A stretch of DNA of 64,000 bases from Oscillospiraceae bacterium (lineage in GTDB: Bacteria > Bacillota > Clostridia > Oscillospirales > Oscillospiraceae): assembly GCA_902765025.1 (NCBI GenBank), contig CACWYC010000015.1, positions 49,792 through 113,791 on the forward strand, given 5' to 3'. Below the pieces are notes generated by a model. That model saw only the letters and a program-made list of their open reading frames with translations. It was not told where the DNA came from and made no database searches. A program made the translations under genes and the position numbers. Of this stretch, positions 8,600-17,800 are shown one piece after another; position 1 is the first letter of the stretch; each line of letters starts with the position of its first letter.

Positions 8600-9454
8600 A
8601 TGAGTTATATCGACGTAACAGGCAAGACGACGGAAGAGGCCATCGCCAACGCCCTGGCCCAGCTGGGCATGAGCCGTGACGACGTGTCCGTGGAGATTCT
8701 GGCCCAGGCCAAGAGCGGCTTCCTGGGTCTGGGCGCCAGCCCCGCCAAGGTCCGTGTCACCTACGGCCCCGACGAGGCCACCATGGACGACGTGGTGCTG
8801 CCCACCTTTGAAAAGCCTGTGAAGAAAGAGCCGGCCCCCAAGAAGGCCGCCCAGCCCCAAAAGTCCGAGCCTAAAAAGCCCGCCGAGAAGAAGCCTGAGC
8901 CCAAGAAGCAGGAGCCCAAGAAGCCCGAGGCCGCCGAGAAGCAGCCCGCCCCCGTCAAGCCCGTGGCGGAGGAGAACCTGCCGCTGTGCGAGGATAAGAA
9001 CGCCCAGCGCATCACCGCCTTTTTGACGGGCCTGCTGGCCCATCTGGATTCCCAGGCCCAGGTGAAGGTCTACGAGGTGGAAAAGGGCCGGTATAAGGTG
9101 ATTCTGGACGGCGACAAGCTGGGCCAGCTCATCGGCCGCCGGGGCGAAACCCTGGACGCCATCCAGCAGCTCACCAACTACGCCATCAACGACAAGGGCG
9201 AGAAGCGCGTCCGCATTCAGGTGGACGCGGAGAACTACCGGGCCAAGCGGGAAGCCAGCCTGGAGAGCCTGGCCGCCAAGGTGGCCGCCAAGGTCACCCG
9301 GTACCGCCGCAGCGTCACCCTGGAGCCCATGAACGCCTACGAGCGCCATGTGATCCACGCCGCCCTGCAGGACACCGCCGGCGTCACCACCTACTCCATC
9401 GGCACCGAGCCCAACCGCCGCGTGGTGGTGGCCTACGACCGGGAGAGCCGGTAA
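8600..9454 (+). CDS. jag: RNA-binding protein Jag (KhpB/EloR)
   Basis: The 284-residue Jag/KhpB family protein links RNA binding to cell elongation control in Gram-positive bacteria. It has an N-terminal Jag_N domain (YIDVTGKTTEEAIANAL), a highly charged Lys/Pro/Glu/Ala linker (about residues 75-120), a KH domain (GQLIGRRGETLDAIQQL) and a C-terminal R3H domain (ERHVIHAALQD). The ATG at 8600 is chosen because AAGGAG sits eight bases upstream. It is the last gene of the rpmH cluster and is followed by a clear terminator. Confidence 0.95.
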   Translation: MSYIDVTGKTTEEAIANALAQLGMSRDDVSVEILAQAKSGFLGLGASPAKVRVTYGPDEATMDDVVLPTFEKPVKKEPAPKKAAQPQKSEPKKPAEKKPEPKKQEPKKPEAAEKQPAPVKPVAEENLPLCEDKNAQRITAFLTGLLAHLDSQAQVKVYEVEKGRYKVILDGDKLGQLIGRRGETLDAIQQLTNYAINDKGEKRVRIQVDAENYRAKREASLESLAAKVAAKVTRYRRSVTLEPMNAYERHVIHAALQDTAGVTTYSIGTEPNRRVVVAYDRESR

Positions 9455-9471
9455 AAAGGTTGATAAAAAGG

Positions 9472-9499
9472 AAACGCCCGATTTGGGCGTTTCTTTTTT
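9472..9499 (+). terminator. Terminator after jag
   Basis: Stem AAACGCCC/GGGCGTTT with loop GATTT, followed by CTTTTTTT; a standard intrinsic terminator closing the rpmH-jag cluster. Confidence 0.9.
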
Positions 9500-9529
9500 T
9501 GCGGCGGTATGGTAGAATGGGAAACGGCA

Positions 9530-10230
9530 ACAAAAACCGCCCCGCCTTCCCCTTGGGGGGAAGGTACCCCAGTGCGCACACTGGGGGGAATGAGGGGGCG
9601 ATATTTCGGAAAGCTGTCGGTCGTCGCCCCCTCATCCGTCACGGCCCGTTGGGCCGCGCCACCTTCCCCCCAAGGGGAAGGCAGGCTAATATCGTGCCCC
9701 TACGCAACCAACCCCCCTTTCATCAAATCCGCCGCCGGGTAACGGGCCGCCGAGTCGTCGGCCCCTACGGTGGGGGGACGGGCGCGGTTTTCTCCGTAGG
9801 GGCGCTTCATGAAGCGCCCGAATGCGCGGTGGCGATTATTATAAAAGGTGTTATTGGTTGACGTTGGTTTCGGTGTTCTCCGTAGGGGCCGACGCCCCCG
9901 GCGGCCCGGACGCGGTATCGCCCACCACCAAACGCCGGGTGAATGGCAAACGGAAACAAAAACCGCCCCGCCTTCCCCTTGGGGGGAAGGTACCCAGTGC
10001 GCACACTGGGGGGAATGAGGGGGCGATATTTCGGAAAGCTGTCGGTCGTCGCCCCCTCATCCGTCACGGCCCGTTGGGCCGCGCCACCTCTTGCCCACGT
10101 TGCGGCATCCGGTTCCCAGGCCCGTTGGGCCATGGCAACCGGGCCGCCCTCCGCACCCAACCCCCCTTTCATCAAATCCGCCGCCGGGTAACGGGCCGCC
10201 GAGTCGTCGGCCCCTACGGACAAAACCGAT
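9530..10230. repeat. Composite palindromic repeat spacer between jag and the radical SAM gene
   Basis: Two near-identical blocks, about 9530-9760 and 9945-10220, each with CCTTCCCCTTGG/GGGGAAGG, the hairpin CCCAGTGCGCACACTGGG (9568-9585 and 9993-10010), the ATGAGGGGGCG tail and the CGGCCCGTTGGGCCGCGCC arm. A GGGCGCTTC/GAAGCGCCC module lies near 9800, GGCCG modules near 9745, 9890 and 10195, and a half copy of the structured element at 10098-10147. No gene is supported. Confidence 0.85.
10098..10147 (+). repeat. Structured element, subfamily 1, truncated copy b
   Basis: Only the first half is present (CGTTGCGGCATCCGGTT to AACCGGGCCGCC). It keeps the first two stems and lacks the TGTGCCC/GGGCACA arm seen at 5950 and 34026. 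Confidence 0.75.
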
Positions 10231-10315
10231 ACCCTCCATTTTACACCACACCATTCCAATCCTTCCCCGCAGCGGACATCTATATTTTCCATCCACCCCG
10301 AAAGGAGGCCCCGCC

Positions 10316-11158
10316 ATGTTCAACCGCGCTTATGTGGAGATCACCAACGTGTGCAATCTCCGCTGCGACTTCTGCCCCGGCACCGTCCGGCCCGCCGGGT
10401 TTATGACTGTGGCGGACTTCGCCGCCGCTGCCGCCGCCCTGCGGCCCTACACCGATTACCTCTACCTCCACGTCATGGGCGAACCGCTGCTGCACCCGGA
10501 TTTGGAATCGATTCTGGCCGTGGCCCACGAACAGGGCTTTCGCGTCTGCCTCACCACCAACGGTACCCTTCTCCCCCGCCGCGGCCCGGCGCTGCTGGCC
10601 GCCCCGGCCCTGCGCAAGGTCAGCGTGTCCCTCCACTCCTTTGAGGGCAACGGCGGCACCGACGCCACGGAGTACCTGAACGGCGTGTGGGCCTTTGCCG
10701 CCGCCTTTGCCGGGGAGGGCCGCCTCTGCGCCCTGCGGCTGTGGAACGAGGGGGGCAAGGAGACCCAAAACCAGGCCATTTGCCGCCTTTTGTCGGAAAA
10801 ATGCGGACAGGATGCGGAAAACCTGCCCGCCGACCCCCTGGGCAACCGCCGCCTGGCCCCCGGCCTTTATCTGGAGCGTGCCCCCAAATTCGACTGGCCC
10901 GCTTTGGATGCCCCGGCCCAAAACGTCACCTTCTGCCACGGCCTGCGGCGGCAAATCGCCGTGCTGTGGGACGGCACGGTGGTGCCCTGCTGCCTGGACG
11001 GCCAGGGCGTTATGGCCCTGGGCAATATCTTCACCACTCCCCTGCCGGAGATTCTCCAATCCCCCCGGGCGAAAGCCATCTACGACGGCTTCTCCCGCCG
11101 TGAGGCGGTGGAGCCCCTGTGCCGCCGGTGCGGCTACGCCGCCCGGTTTACGCCGTGA
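10316..11158 (+). CDS. Radical SAM/SPASM-type protein
   Basis: A 280-residue radical SAM protein. The CxxxCxxC cluster motif is at the N-terminus (VCNLRCDFCPG, about residues 12-22), and a Cys-rich C-terminal region (VPCCLDGQGVMALGNI, then LCRRCGYA) resembles a SPASM domain that would hold a second Fe-S cluster. Such proteins often modify peptides or act in cofactor pathways, but no peptide gene or cofactor partner is adjacent, so the substrate is unknown. The ATG at 10316 is chosen because AAAGGAGG precedes it; upstream sequence is repeat. Its stop overlaps the mutY GTG start. Confidence 0.85.
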   Translation: MFNRAYVEITNVCNLRCDFCPGTVRPAGFMTVADFAAAAAALRPYTDYLYLHVMGEPLLHPDLESILAVAHEQGFRVCLTTNGTLLPRRGPALLAAPALRKVSVSLHSFEGNGGTDATEYLNGVWAFAAAFAGEGRLCALRLWNEGGKETQNQAICRLLSEKCGQDAENLPADPLGNRRLAPGLYLERAPKFDWPALDAPAQNVTFCHGLRRQIAVLWDGTVVPCCLDGQGVMALGNIFTTPLPEILQSPRAKAIYDGFSRREAVEPLCRRCGYAARFTP

Positions 11159-12219
11159 CCGCCCCCGCCCCCCTGCGCCGGCTCCCGGCGGTGCTGCTGC
11201 GGTGGTACGATGAAAACCGCCGGGATCTCCCCTGGCGGCATCAGGTGTCGCCCTACCGCACCTGGGTGTCGGAAATCATGCTGCAGCAGACCCGCGTGGC
11301 GGCGGCGGAGCCCTATTTCCTCCGCTTTATGGCGGCCTTCCCCACCGTGGCGGATTTGGCAAAGGCCGACACGGAACAGGTGCTGCGGCTGTGGCAGGGA
11401 TTGGGCTATTACAGCCGGGCCCGGAACCTGCAAAAGGCGGCCCGGGAGATTATGGAGCGCCACGGCGGCGTCTTCCCGGACACCTATGAGGCCATCGCCG
11501 CCCTGCCCGGCATCGGGGACTACACCGCCGGGGCCATTTTGTCCATCGCCTTCGGCCAGCCCTACCCGGCGGTGGACGGCAACGTGCTGCGGATTTTGAG
11601 CCGCCTCACCGCCTGGGACGGCAACGTGCTGGACGGTGCCACCCGCACGACGATGCGCGCCTGGCTTTCGGATGTGCTGCCCCCCCACCGCCCCGGCGAC
11701 GTGAACCAGGCGCTGATGGATTTAGGCGCCACCGTCTGCTTGAGCCACGGCCGCCCCCTGTGCGAGAGCTGCCCCGCCGCCCCATTCTGCGCCGCCCACA
11801 ACCTGGGCCGGGAGCAGGATTTTCCCGTCCGGGTGAAAAAAACCCAGCGAAAAACCGAGACCCTCACCGCCTTTTTGCTGCTGCGGAATGGAGAAATCGC
11901 CCTGCGGCAGCGGCCCGACCGGGGCCTTCTGGCCTCCCTCTGGGAGGTGCCCCACACGGCAGGGGAACTGGACGAGCAGCAGGCGGCGGAATGGCTTTTG
12001 CAAAATGGCGTCATTCCCCACCAATGGGTCAAAAAGATACATTGGAAGCATTTATTCACCCACATTACCTGGCAAATCACGGGATATATCGTAGAAATAC
12101 AGGGAGACGGCGACAGCACATGGCTGTGGTGCGGCCCAGAGGAACGCTCCGCCCACCCGGTGCCCTCCGCCTTTTCCCCCTTGATAAAGGAGATTGACAA
12201 TGGCACAGCTTTACTTTAA
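11155..12219 (+). CDS. mutY: Adenine DNA glycosylase MutY
   Basis: MutY removes adenine mispaired with 8-oxoguanine. The GTG start overlaps the preceding stop (GTGA) and gives 354 residues. Visible are the N-terminal WYDENRRDLPWR and MLQQTRV signatures, the helix-hairpin-helix ALPGIGDYTAGAI, the catalytic Asp in AVDGNV, the Fe-S cysteines in the CLSHGRPLCESCPAAPFC stretch, and a C-terminal NUDIX-like recognition domain. The first two cluster cysteines are seven residues apart rather than the six I expect. The 3' end overlaps tdk by 20 bases. Confidence 0.93.
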   Translation: MTAPAPLRRLPAVLLRWYDENRRDLPWRHQVSPYRTWVSEIMLQQTRVAAAEPYFLRFMAAFPTVADLAKADTEQVLRLWQGLGYYSRARNLQKAAREIMERHGGVFPDTYEAIAALPGIGDYTAGAILSIAFGQPYPAVDGNVLRILSRLTAWDGNVLDGATRTTMRAWLSDVLPPHRPGDVNQALMDLGATVCLSHGRPLCESCPAAPFCAAHNLGREQDFPVRVKKTQRKTETLTAFLLLRNGEIALRQRPDRGLLASLWEVPHTAGELDEQQAAEWLLQNGVIPHQWVKKIHWKHLFTHITWQITGYIVEIQGDGDSTWLWCGPEERSAHPVPSAFSPLIKEIDNGTALL

Positions 12220-12787
12220 GTACGGAGCCATGGGCTCCAGCAAGACCGCCAACGCCCTCATGGCCCGGTTCAACTACGAGGAGCGGGGCCAGGCCACGCT
12301 GCTGGTGAAGCCCCAGATGGACACCCGGGACGGCGACCACATCGTCCACTCCCGCATCGGCCTTTCCCACCCCTGCGTCTACTTCCACGAGATGCAGGCC
12401 ATGCCGGACGCCGACTTGCAGCAATATGCCTGCATCATCGTGGACGAGGCCCAGTTCCTCACCCGTGAGGAGGTCTATTACCTTGTCCATCTGGTGGACG
12501 ACTGCAACATCCCCGTCATCTGCTACGGCCTGCGGGCCGACTTCCGGGGCGAGCTGTTCCCCGGCAGCTACCATTTACTGGTGCTGGCGGACAAGCTGGA
12601 GGAGGTAAAAACCATCTGCTGGTGCGGCAAAAAGGCCACCTTCAACGCCCGGTTTGACGCCCAGGGCCGCGTCCTCAAGGAGGGCGCCCAGGTGGTCATC
12701 GGCGCCAACGACCAGTATATCGGCCTGTGCCGCCGCCACTGGATGCGGGGCGACCTGGGGCCCGACTTCGATATCCATAAGGTATGA
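12200..12787 (+). CDS. tdk: Thymidine kinase
   Basis: Type II thymidine kinase (TK1-like), salvaging thymidine to dTMP. The 195 residues contain the P-loop GAMGSSKTANAL near the N-terminus, the conserved VDEAQFL, and the zinc-binding cysteines in ICWCGKKA and LCRRHW. The ATG at 12200 has AAGGAG seven bases upstream, inside the 3' end of mutY. The stop overlaps the next gene (ATGA). Length and motifs are normal. Confidence 0.96.
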   Translation: MAQLYFKYGAMGSSKTANALMARFNYEERGQATLLVKPQMDTRDGDHIVHSRIGLSHPCVYFHEMQAMPDADLQQYACIIVDEAQFLTREEVYYLVHLVDDCNIPVICYGLRADFRGELFPGSYHLLVLADKLEEVKTICWCGKKATFNARFDAQGRVLKEGAQVVIGANDQYIGLCRRHWMRGDLGPDFDIHKV

Positions 12788-13647
12788 TCTGCAACCTCTG
12801 CCCCCGCCGCTGCGGGGTGGACCGGGCGGTGCAGCCGGGCTTTTGCGGCATGGGCGAGGGCGTGCGCGTGGCCCGGGCCGCCCTCCACCACTGGGAGGAG
12901 CCGGTGATCTCCGGCACCCGGGGCAGCGGCGCCGTGTTCTTCTCCGGCTGCACGCTGCGGTGCGTCTACTGCCAGAACCGCGACATTTCCGCCGCCGGCT
13001 TCGGAAAAGACATCTCCACCGCCCGGCTCCGGGAGATTTTTGAAGACCTGATCGCCCAGGGGGCCCACAATATCAACCTGGTCACCCCCACCCATTTTTT
13101 GCCATGGATTCTCCCGGCGCTGACGCCGAAATTGCCGGTGCCGGTGGTGGTGAACTGCGGCGGCTATGAGCGGGTGGAGACGGTGCGGGCGCTGAAAGAC
13201 ACGGTGGACGTGTGGCTGCCGGATTTGAAGTACGCCGACGCCGCCCTGGCGAAACATCTCTCCGCCGCGGAGGACTACTTCCCCGTGGCCACCGCCGCCA
13301 TCGAAGAAATGGTGGCCCAGTCCGGCCCCCCGGTCATGGAAAACGGCCTCCTCCGCCGGGGCGTCATCATCCGCCACCTGGTGCTGCCGGGGCAGCTGGA
13401 CAACACCCGCGCCGTCATCGACTACGTCGCCCGCCGCTTCGCCCCCGGCGAGGTGCTGTTCTCCCTCATGGCCCAGTACACCCCCCAGCCGGGGCTGACA
13501 GGGCCCCTTTCCCGCCATGTGACGGCCTCGGAATACCGGGCCGCCGTGGCCTATATGGAAAACTGCGGCATCCGCAACGGCTTCACCCAGGAGCGCACGT
13601 CGGCCCGGGAGGAGTACACGCCGCCCTTTGACCTGACAGGTGTGTAA
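12784..13647 (+). CDS. Radical SAM protein, PflA-like activase family
   Basis: A 287-residue radical SAM protein with SGCTLRCVYCQNRDIS as its CxxxCxxC motif (about residues 55-70) and an N-terminal Cys pair MICNLCPRRCGV. It matches the family commonly labelled putative pyruvate formate-lyase activating enzyme (COG1313 type), whose true substrate is generally unproven. No glycyl radical enzyme is adjacent, so an activase role is not supported by context. The start overlaps the tdk stop, so it is the last gene of the SPASM-mutY-tdk group. Confidence 0.85.
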   Translation: MICNLCPRRCGVDRAVQPGFCGMGEGVRVARAALHHWEEPVISGTRGSGAVFFSGCTLRCVYCQNRDISAAGFGKDISTARLREIFEDLIAQGAHNINLVTPTHFLPWILPALTPKLPVPVVVNCGGYERVETVRALKDTVDVWLPDLKYADAALAKHLSAAEDYFPVATAAIEEMVAQSGPPVMENGLLRRGVIIRHLVLPGQLDNTRAVIDYVARRFAPGEVLFSLMAQYTPQPGLTGPLSRHVTASEYRAAVAYMENCGIRNGFTQERTSAREEYTPPFDLTGV

Positions 13648-13706
13648 GGCAGAAAACGGCGCCCCGGGCGCAATTGTTAAAATTCTCTAAAATGTGAATG
13701 ACGGTC

Positions 13707-13735
13707 TATACAAAACTGTGCAAATGTGATAGAAT
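13707..13735 (+). promoter_or_regulatory. Candidate hpf promoter
   Basis: TATACA (13707-13712) and TAGAAT (13730-13735) are 17 bases apart, about 70 bases upstream of hpf in an AT-rich stretch. The -35 is a weak match, so another sigma factor or activator could be used. Confidence 0.45.
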
Positions 13736-13807
13736 ACCGTCACAGGGATGAGGGGAGCTTCCTCTCCGACCCCTGCCTGACCTACCCAGAGGAAAGGAGC
13801 CATCAAT

Positions 13808-14347
13808 ATGAAGTTCACATTCGCCTGCAAGAAAGTCACGCTCAACGACTCCATCAAGGCCTACGCCGAGAAGAAGATCAGCAAGCTGGACAAGTATTTC
13901 CCCCAGGAGGCAGACGCCTTTGTGACCTTTGCCGTGGAGAAGAAGAACCGCTGCGTGGTGGAGCTGACCATCCGCGCCGCCAACGGCACGCTGTTCCGCG
14001 CCCAGGAGGAGGACCCGGACGGTGATATGCGGGGCGCCATTGACGCCGCCGTCAGCTTCATCGACCGCCGCATCCGCAAGAACAAGACCCGCCTGTCCAA
14101 GAACCTGCGCTCCGAGGCGCTGGTCAGCGAGGTGCCCGCCGAGTTCGACGTGGCGGAGGACACCGAGTTCGACGTGGTGCGCACCAAGCGCTTCGCCGTC
14201 AAGCCCATGACCGCCGACGAGGCCATTTTGCAGATGAACCTGCTGGATCACTCCTTCTACGTGTTCCGCAACGTGGACACCGACGAGATCGACGTGGTCT
14301 ACCGCCGCAACAACGGCGGCTACGGCGTCATCGAGACCGAGCAGTAA
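13808..14347 (+). CDS. hpf: Ribosome hibernation promoting factor, long form
   Basis: The 179-residue length and two-domain layout mark the long HPF, which binds the 30S decoding region and drives 100S dimer formation in stationary phase. The N-terminal domain (about 1-100, KFTFACKKVTLNDSIKAYAEKK) is the YfiA/RaiA fold, and the C-terminal domain (about 120-179, KRFAVKPMTADEAILQMNLLDHSFYVF) is the dimerisation domain. AAAGGAG precedes the ATG. It has its own candidate promoter and a downstream terminator. Confidence 0.96.
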   Translation: MKFTFACKKVTLNDSIKAYAEKKISKLDKYFPQEADAFVTFAVEKKNRCVVELTIRAANGTLFRAQEEDPDGDMRGAIDAAVSFIDRRIRKNKTRLSKNLRSEALVSEVPAEFDVAEDTEFDVVRTKRFAVKPMTADEAILQMNLLDHSFYVFRNVDTDEIDVVYRRNNGGYGVIETEQ

Positions 14348-14389
14348 AATAAAAAACCGCCCCTGGGGCGGTGACATAGATGGCATAAC

Positions 14390-14421
14390 GACCCCCCGGC
14401 GCGAAAGCGCCGGGGGGTTTC
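14390..14421 (+). terminator. Terminator after hpf
   Basis: A very strong GC stem (ACCCCCCGGCGC/GCGCCGGGGGGT) with GAAA loop and a short TTTC tail; a smaller CCGCCCC/GGGGCGG hairpin precedes it at about 14358. Confidence 0.75.
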
Positions 14422-14449
14422 TGTCAGGATCGGACGAGGGGCAGGCGGC

Positions 14450-14836
14450 GGGGGCATCGCGCCCTACCCAGGTGACGATTTCCGCCGGGTGTGGATGATT
14501 GGCACACGGCAGCGACTACCATTCGTAGGGGCGGACGACTCTGTCCGCCCCCTGTGCGTCACTTACCCCGGGCTGGGGAGGACAGGGTCGTCCTCCCCTA
14601 CGGACAAGACCGGTACCGCACGCAACCAACGATACCCTTCATCAACACCGCCAACCGGCAAAGCGGGCGCTTCATGAAGCGCCCCTACGGAGAAAATCGC
14701 ACCCGTGTGCAACCAACGACGCCTTTCATGAACCCCGCCGCCGGGGAAAAGGCGGGACACATAGGTCCCGCCCTACGGACAAATGGATATTCCTTTCGCC
14801 CCGCCCTTACGGACAGATCGGTACTCCCTTCGCCGC
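14450..14836. repeat. Palindromic repeat spacer between hpf and the RND gene
   Basis: Modules in order: GGCGGACGACTCTGTCCGCC near 14527, a GGGGAGGAC/GTCCTCCCC module near 14576, GGGCGCTTC/GAAGCGCCC at 14665-14684, and GCGGGACAC/GTCCCGCC near 14752. Linkers carry the recurrent GGATGATTGGCACACGG and AACCAACG-type sequences. No gene is supported. Confidence 0.85.
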
Positions 14837-17800
14837 TTATTCCTCCACCTGCCGCAGCTCCGCCTCGTCCACGTGGCGCAGCTCTTTTTTGTTCATCATG
14901 TCGTAGATGCAGGGCACCACGAAGAGGGTCATCAGCGTGGCGTACAGCAGTCCGCCGATGCACACCAAGGCCACCGGCTGCATCAGCGACGTGCCCACGT
15001 TCCGGGCCAGGGCCATGACGATGAGGCCCAAAATGGTGGTCAGCGACGTCATAAAGATGGGCCGCATGCGGGTGATGCCCGCGTCCACGATGGCGTCCCG
15101 CCGGGCCATGCCCGCGAGGCGCTGCTGGTTGATGTAGTCCACCAGCACAATGCCGTTGTTCACGATGATGCCCACCAGCATCACAAAGCCGATGAGGGAC
15201 ACCACGCTGATTTCGATGCCGGCAATCAGCAGCGCCAAAAAGCCGCCGGTGAAGGCCAGGGGGATGGTGAACATGACGATGAAGGGCGATTTCAGGCTCT
15301 GGAACTGGGCCACCATGATGAAATACACCAGCAGCACGCCCAACAGCAGCATCAGCATCAGCTGCTCCATGGCCTCCATAATCTGCTCGTTCTCGCCGGA
15401 GTAGGCAAGGGTCACGCCCTGGGGCAGCGTCAGCGAGCCCACGGCACGCTGCACCGCCGAGGTGACAAGGGTCACGTTCCGCCCCTCCGCCACCTGGGCC
15501 GTGACGGTGACATACCGCCGCTGCTCGTCGTGGCGGATGGTGGCCAGGCTGACGGTCTTTTCCACCGAGGCCACGTCACCCAGGCGGAATGAGCCGTCGC
15601 CCTCGCCTTCATCGGCGTTGGCGGTGCCGCTTATGGCGGACGAGCCGGTCATGGCGGTGCTGCCGCCCATCATGGCCATCATGCTGCTCATGTCAGACCC
15701 GCCGCCCATCATGCTCATCATAGAGGACATACCGCCCATGGCGCTGCCGCCCATACCGCCCATAGACGCCATGGCGGACAGGCTGCTGTCGGGGGTGATG
15801 GTCAAATCCAGCAGATTTTCCACCGTCACCCGGTCGGCCTCCAGCCCCTCAATCACCACGCCCATTTTGCTGCCGTCCAGCGTCACGTCCGCGCCGTTGA
15901 CGGTGGCGGGCAGGGCCGCCGCGATCTTCATATACACCTGGGCCACGGTCATGCCGTGGGCCATGGCCTTCTCCCGGTCCACCGCCACGTGGAGGGCCGC
16001 CGCGGCGTCCTCCCATCCGTCGGACACGGAGGCCACCCCGTCCACCTGCTCCATCCGTCGGGCAAGGGCCGTGGCGGCTTGGTGCAGCGTCTCCATGTCG
16101 GTGCCGTACAGGTTCACGCCGATGCCGCTGCCGGTGATGAAGTCCATCCCCGCCATGGCGCCGGAAGAGGACACGGTGCAGGGAAGCTCCGCGCAGGCGG
16201 CCTCGATGGCCCGGCCTGCGGCGTTGCCGCTCTTGCCCTCGGGCAGGGTGATGTACAGCGTGGCGTCGTACTGTCCGCCGCCGGTCATGCCGCCCATCAT
16301 GCCTCCGCTGCCGCCGATCATGGCGCCCACGGTCTCCACGTTTTCCACATCCAGCGCCCGACGGCTCACCTCGTCGGCCAATGCCACCGCCTGGGCCATG
16401 TCGGCGTCCTCCGGCATGGTGACGGTGACGTTAATCATGTTCATGTCCATGTCGGGCATGAAGGTAAAGCCCCGCTGCACGGCGGCGAAGCCGGAGGTCA
16501 CCAGCAGCACCAGCGACAGCAGCAGCACCCCGGCCTTGTGATCAAGGGAGAAGCGCAGCGCCTTTTCGTAGGCGGGATACACGTAGTCCAGCACGCCCTT
16601 TTTCGCCGTGTGCTCCCGCCGCAGCAGCCCGGAGGCCATGGCGGGCACCAGCGTCAGCGCCACCAGCAGCGACGCCAAAAGGGAGTAGCACATGGTCAGC
16701 GCCAGGTCGGTGAAGAGCTGCTTGGTGATGCCCTCCACGAACACGATGGGCAAAAACACGCACACCGTGGTAAGGGTGGAGGCGGTGATGGCCCCCAACA
16801 CCTGCCCCGCGCCGGACACCGCCGCCTGAATGACGGTGTAGCCCTTGGCCCGGAGACGGTAGATGTTTTCAATGACCACCACCGAGTTGTCCACCAGCAT
16901 GCCCACCGCCACGGCAAGACCCGACAGGGAGATCATGTTGATGGTGACGCCGCTGAAATACATCAGCACGATGGCGAAAACCACGCTCACCGGAATGGAC
17001 ACCAGGGTAATCACCGTAGGCCGCCAGTCCCGCAAAAAGAGGAACAGCACCACCACCGAGAACAGCGCCCCCCACAGCAGGGAAGACAAAATGCTGTTCA
17101 CAATCAGGTGGATATAGTCGCCCTGGTCCATCAGCGGCACGAAGTGGAGGCCGGGATATTCCTTTTCCAGGGCGGCAAAGCGCTGGGCCAGGTTTTCGCT
17201 GACCTGGGCGGTGGCGTAGTTGGACTGCTTGGTAAAGGAGGCGATGACGCCGTTTTCGCCGTTGAGCTTGGTGTAAATCTCGGCGCTGTTGTCGGTGACG
17301 AACACGGTGGCCACGTCCTCCAGCCGGATGGGCTCTACCCCCTCCAGCCCCAGGTCGAACAGCACCAGCGTCCGCAGCTCCTCCTCGGAGCTGAGGGCGT
17401 CGCCCACCGACACCATGTACTGCACGCCGCTCTCATCGCTGACATACCCGGCGGGCATGGCAAAGTCCTGGGCCGTCAGCAGGGCGGAGATGGTGCTCAT
17501 GCTCAGCATACCGCCCACGTCGGTCTGGTTCTCCAAATCCTTCTGGGTGTCCTTCAGGGTGGCAAGACCCTGTTCGATGGTGGACAGGGCGCTGTCCAGC
17601 TGCATTTCTGACTTGGTCAGCAGCGTCACCGCGTCCAGAAGGCCCCCCACGCCCTGGGACAGCTGGGAGCCGATTTTGTTCAGTTCCTTGTCGTTGTTCA
17701 GGGTGTCGGTAAGGCTCTCCATGGCCTTGGAAGCGTCGGTCATGGTCTTTTGCAGGGCCTCCAACTGGGCCGAAAGGGCGGAGATGCGGTCCGTCCACTG

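Noticed and set aside
9943..10292. Several 60-190 codon frames in the jag-radical SAM gap with shared peptides such as RRPLIRHGPLGRA
   Set aside because: The shared peptides come from translating the repeated DNA elements; similar peptides appear in other spacers and in both directions.
12784..13647. True pyruvate formate-lyase activating enzyme
   Set aside because: The family is only distantly like PflA and no glycyl radical enzyme is adjacent, so I kept the general radical SAM call.
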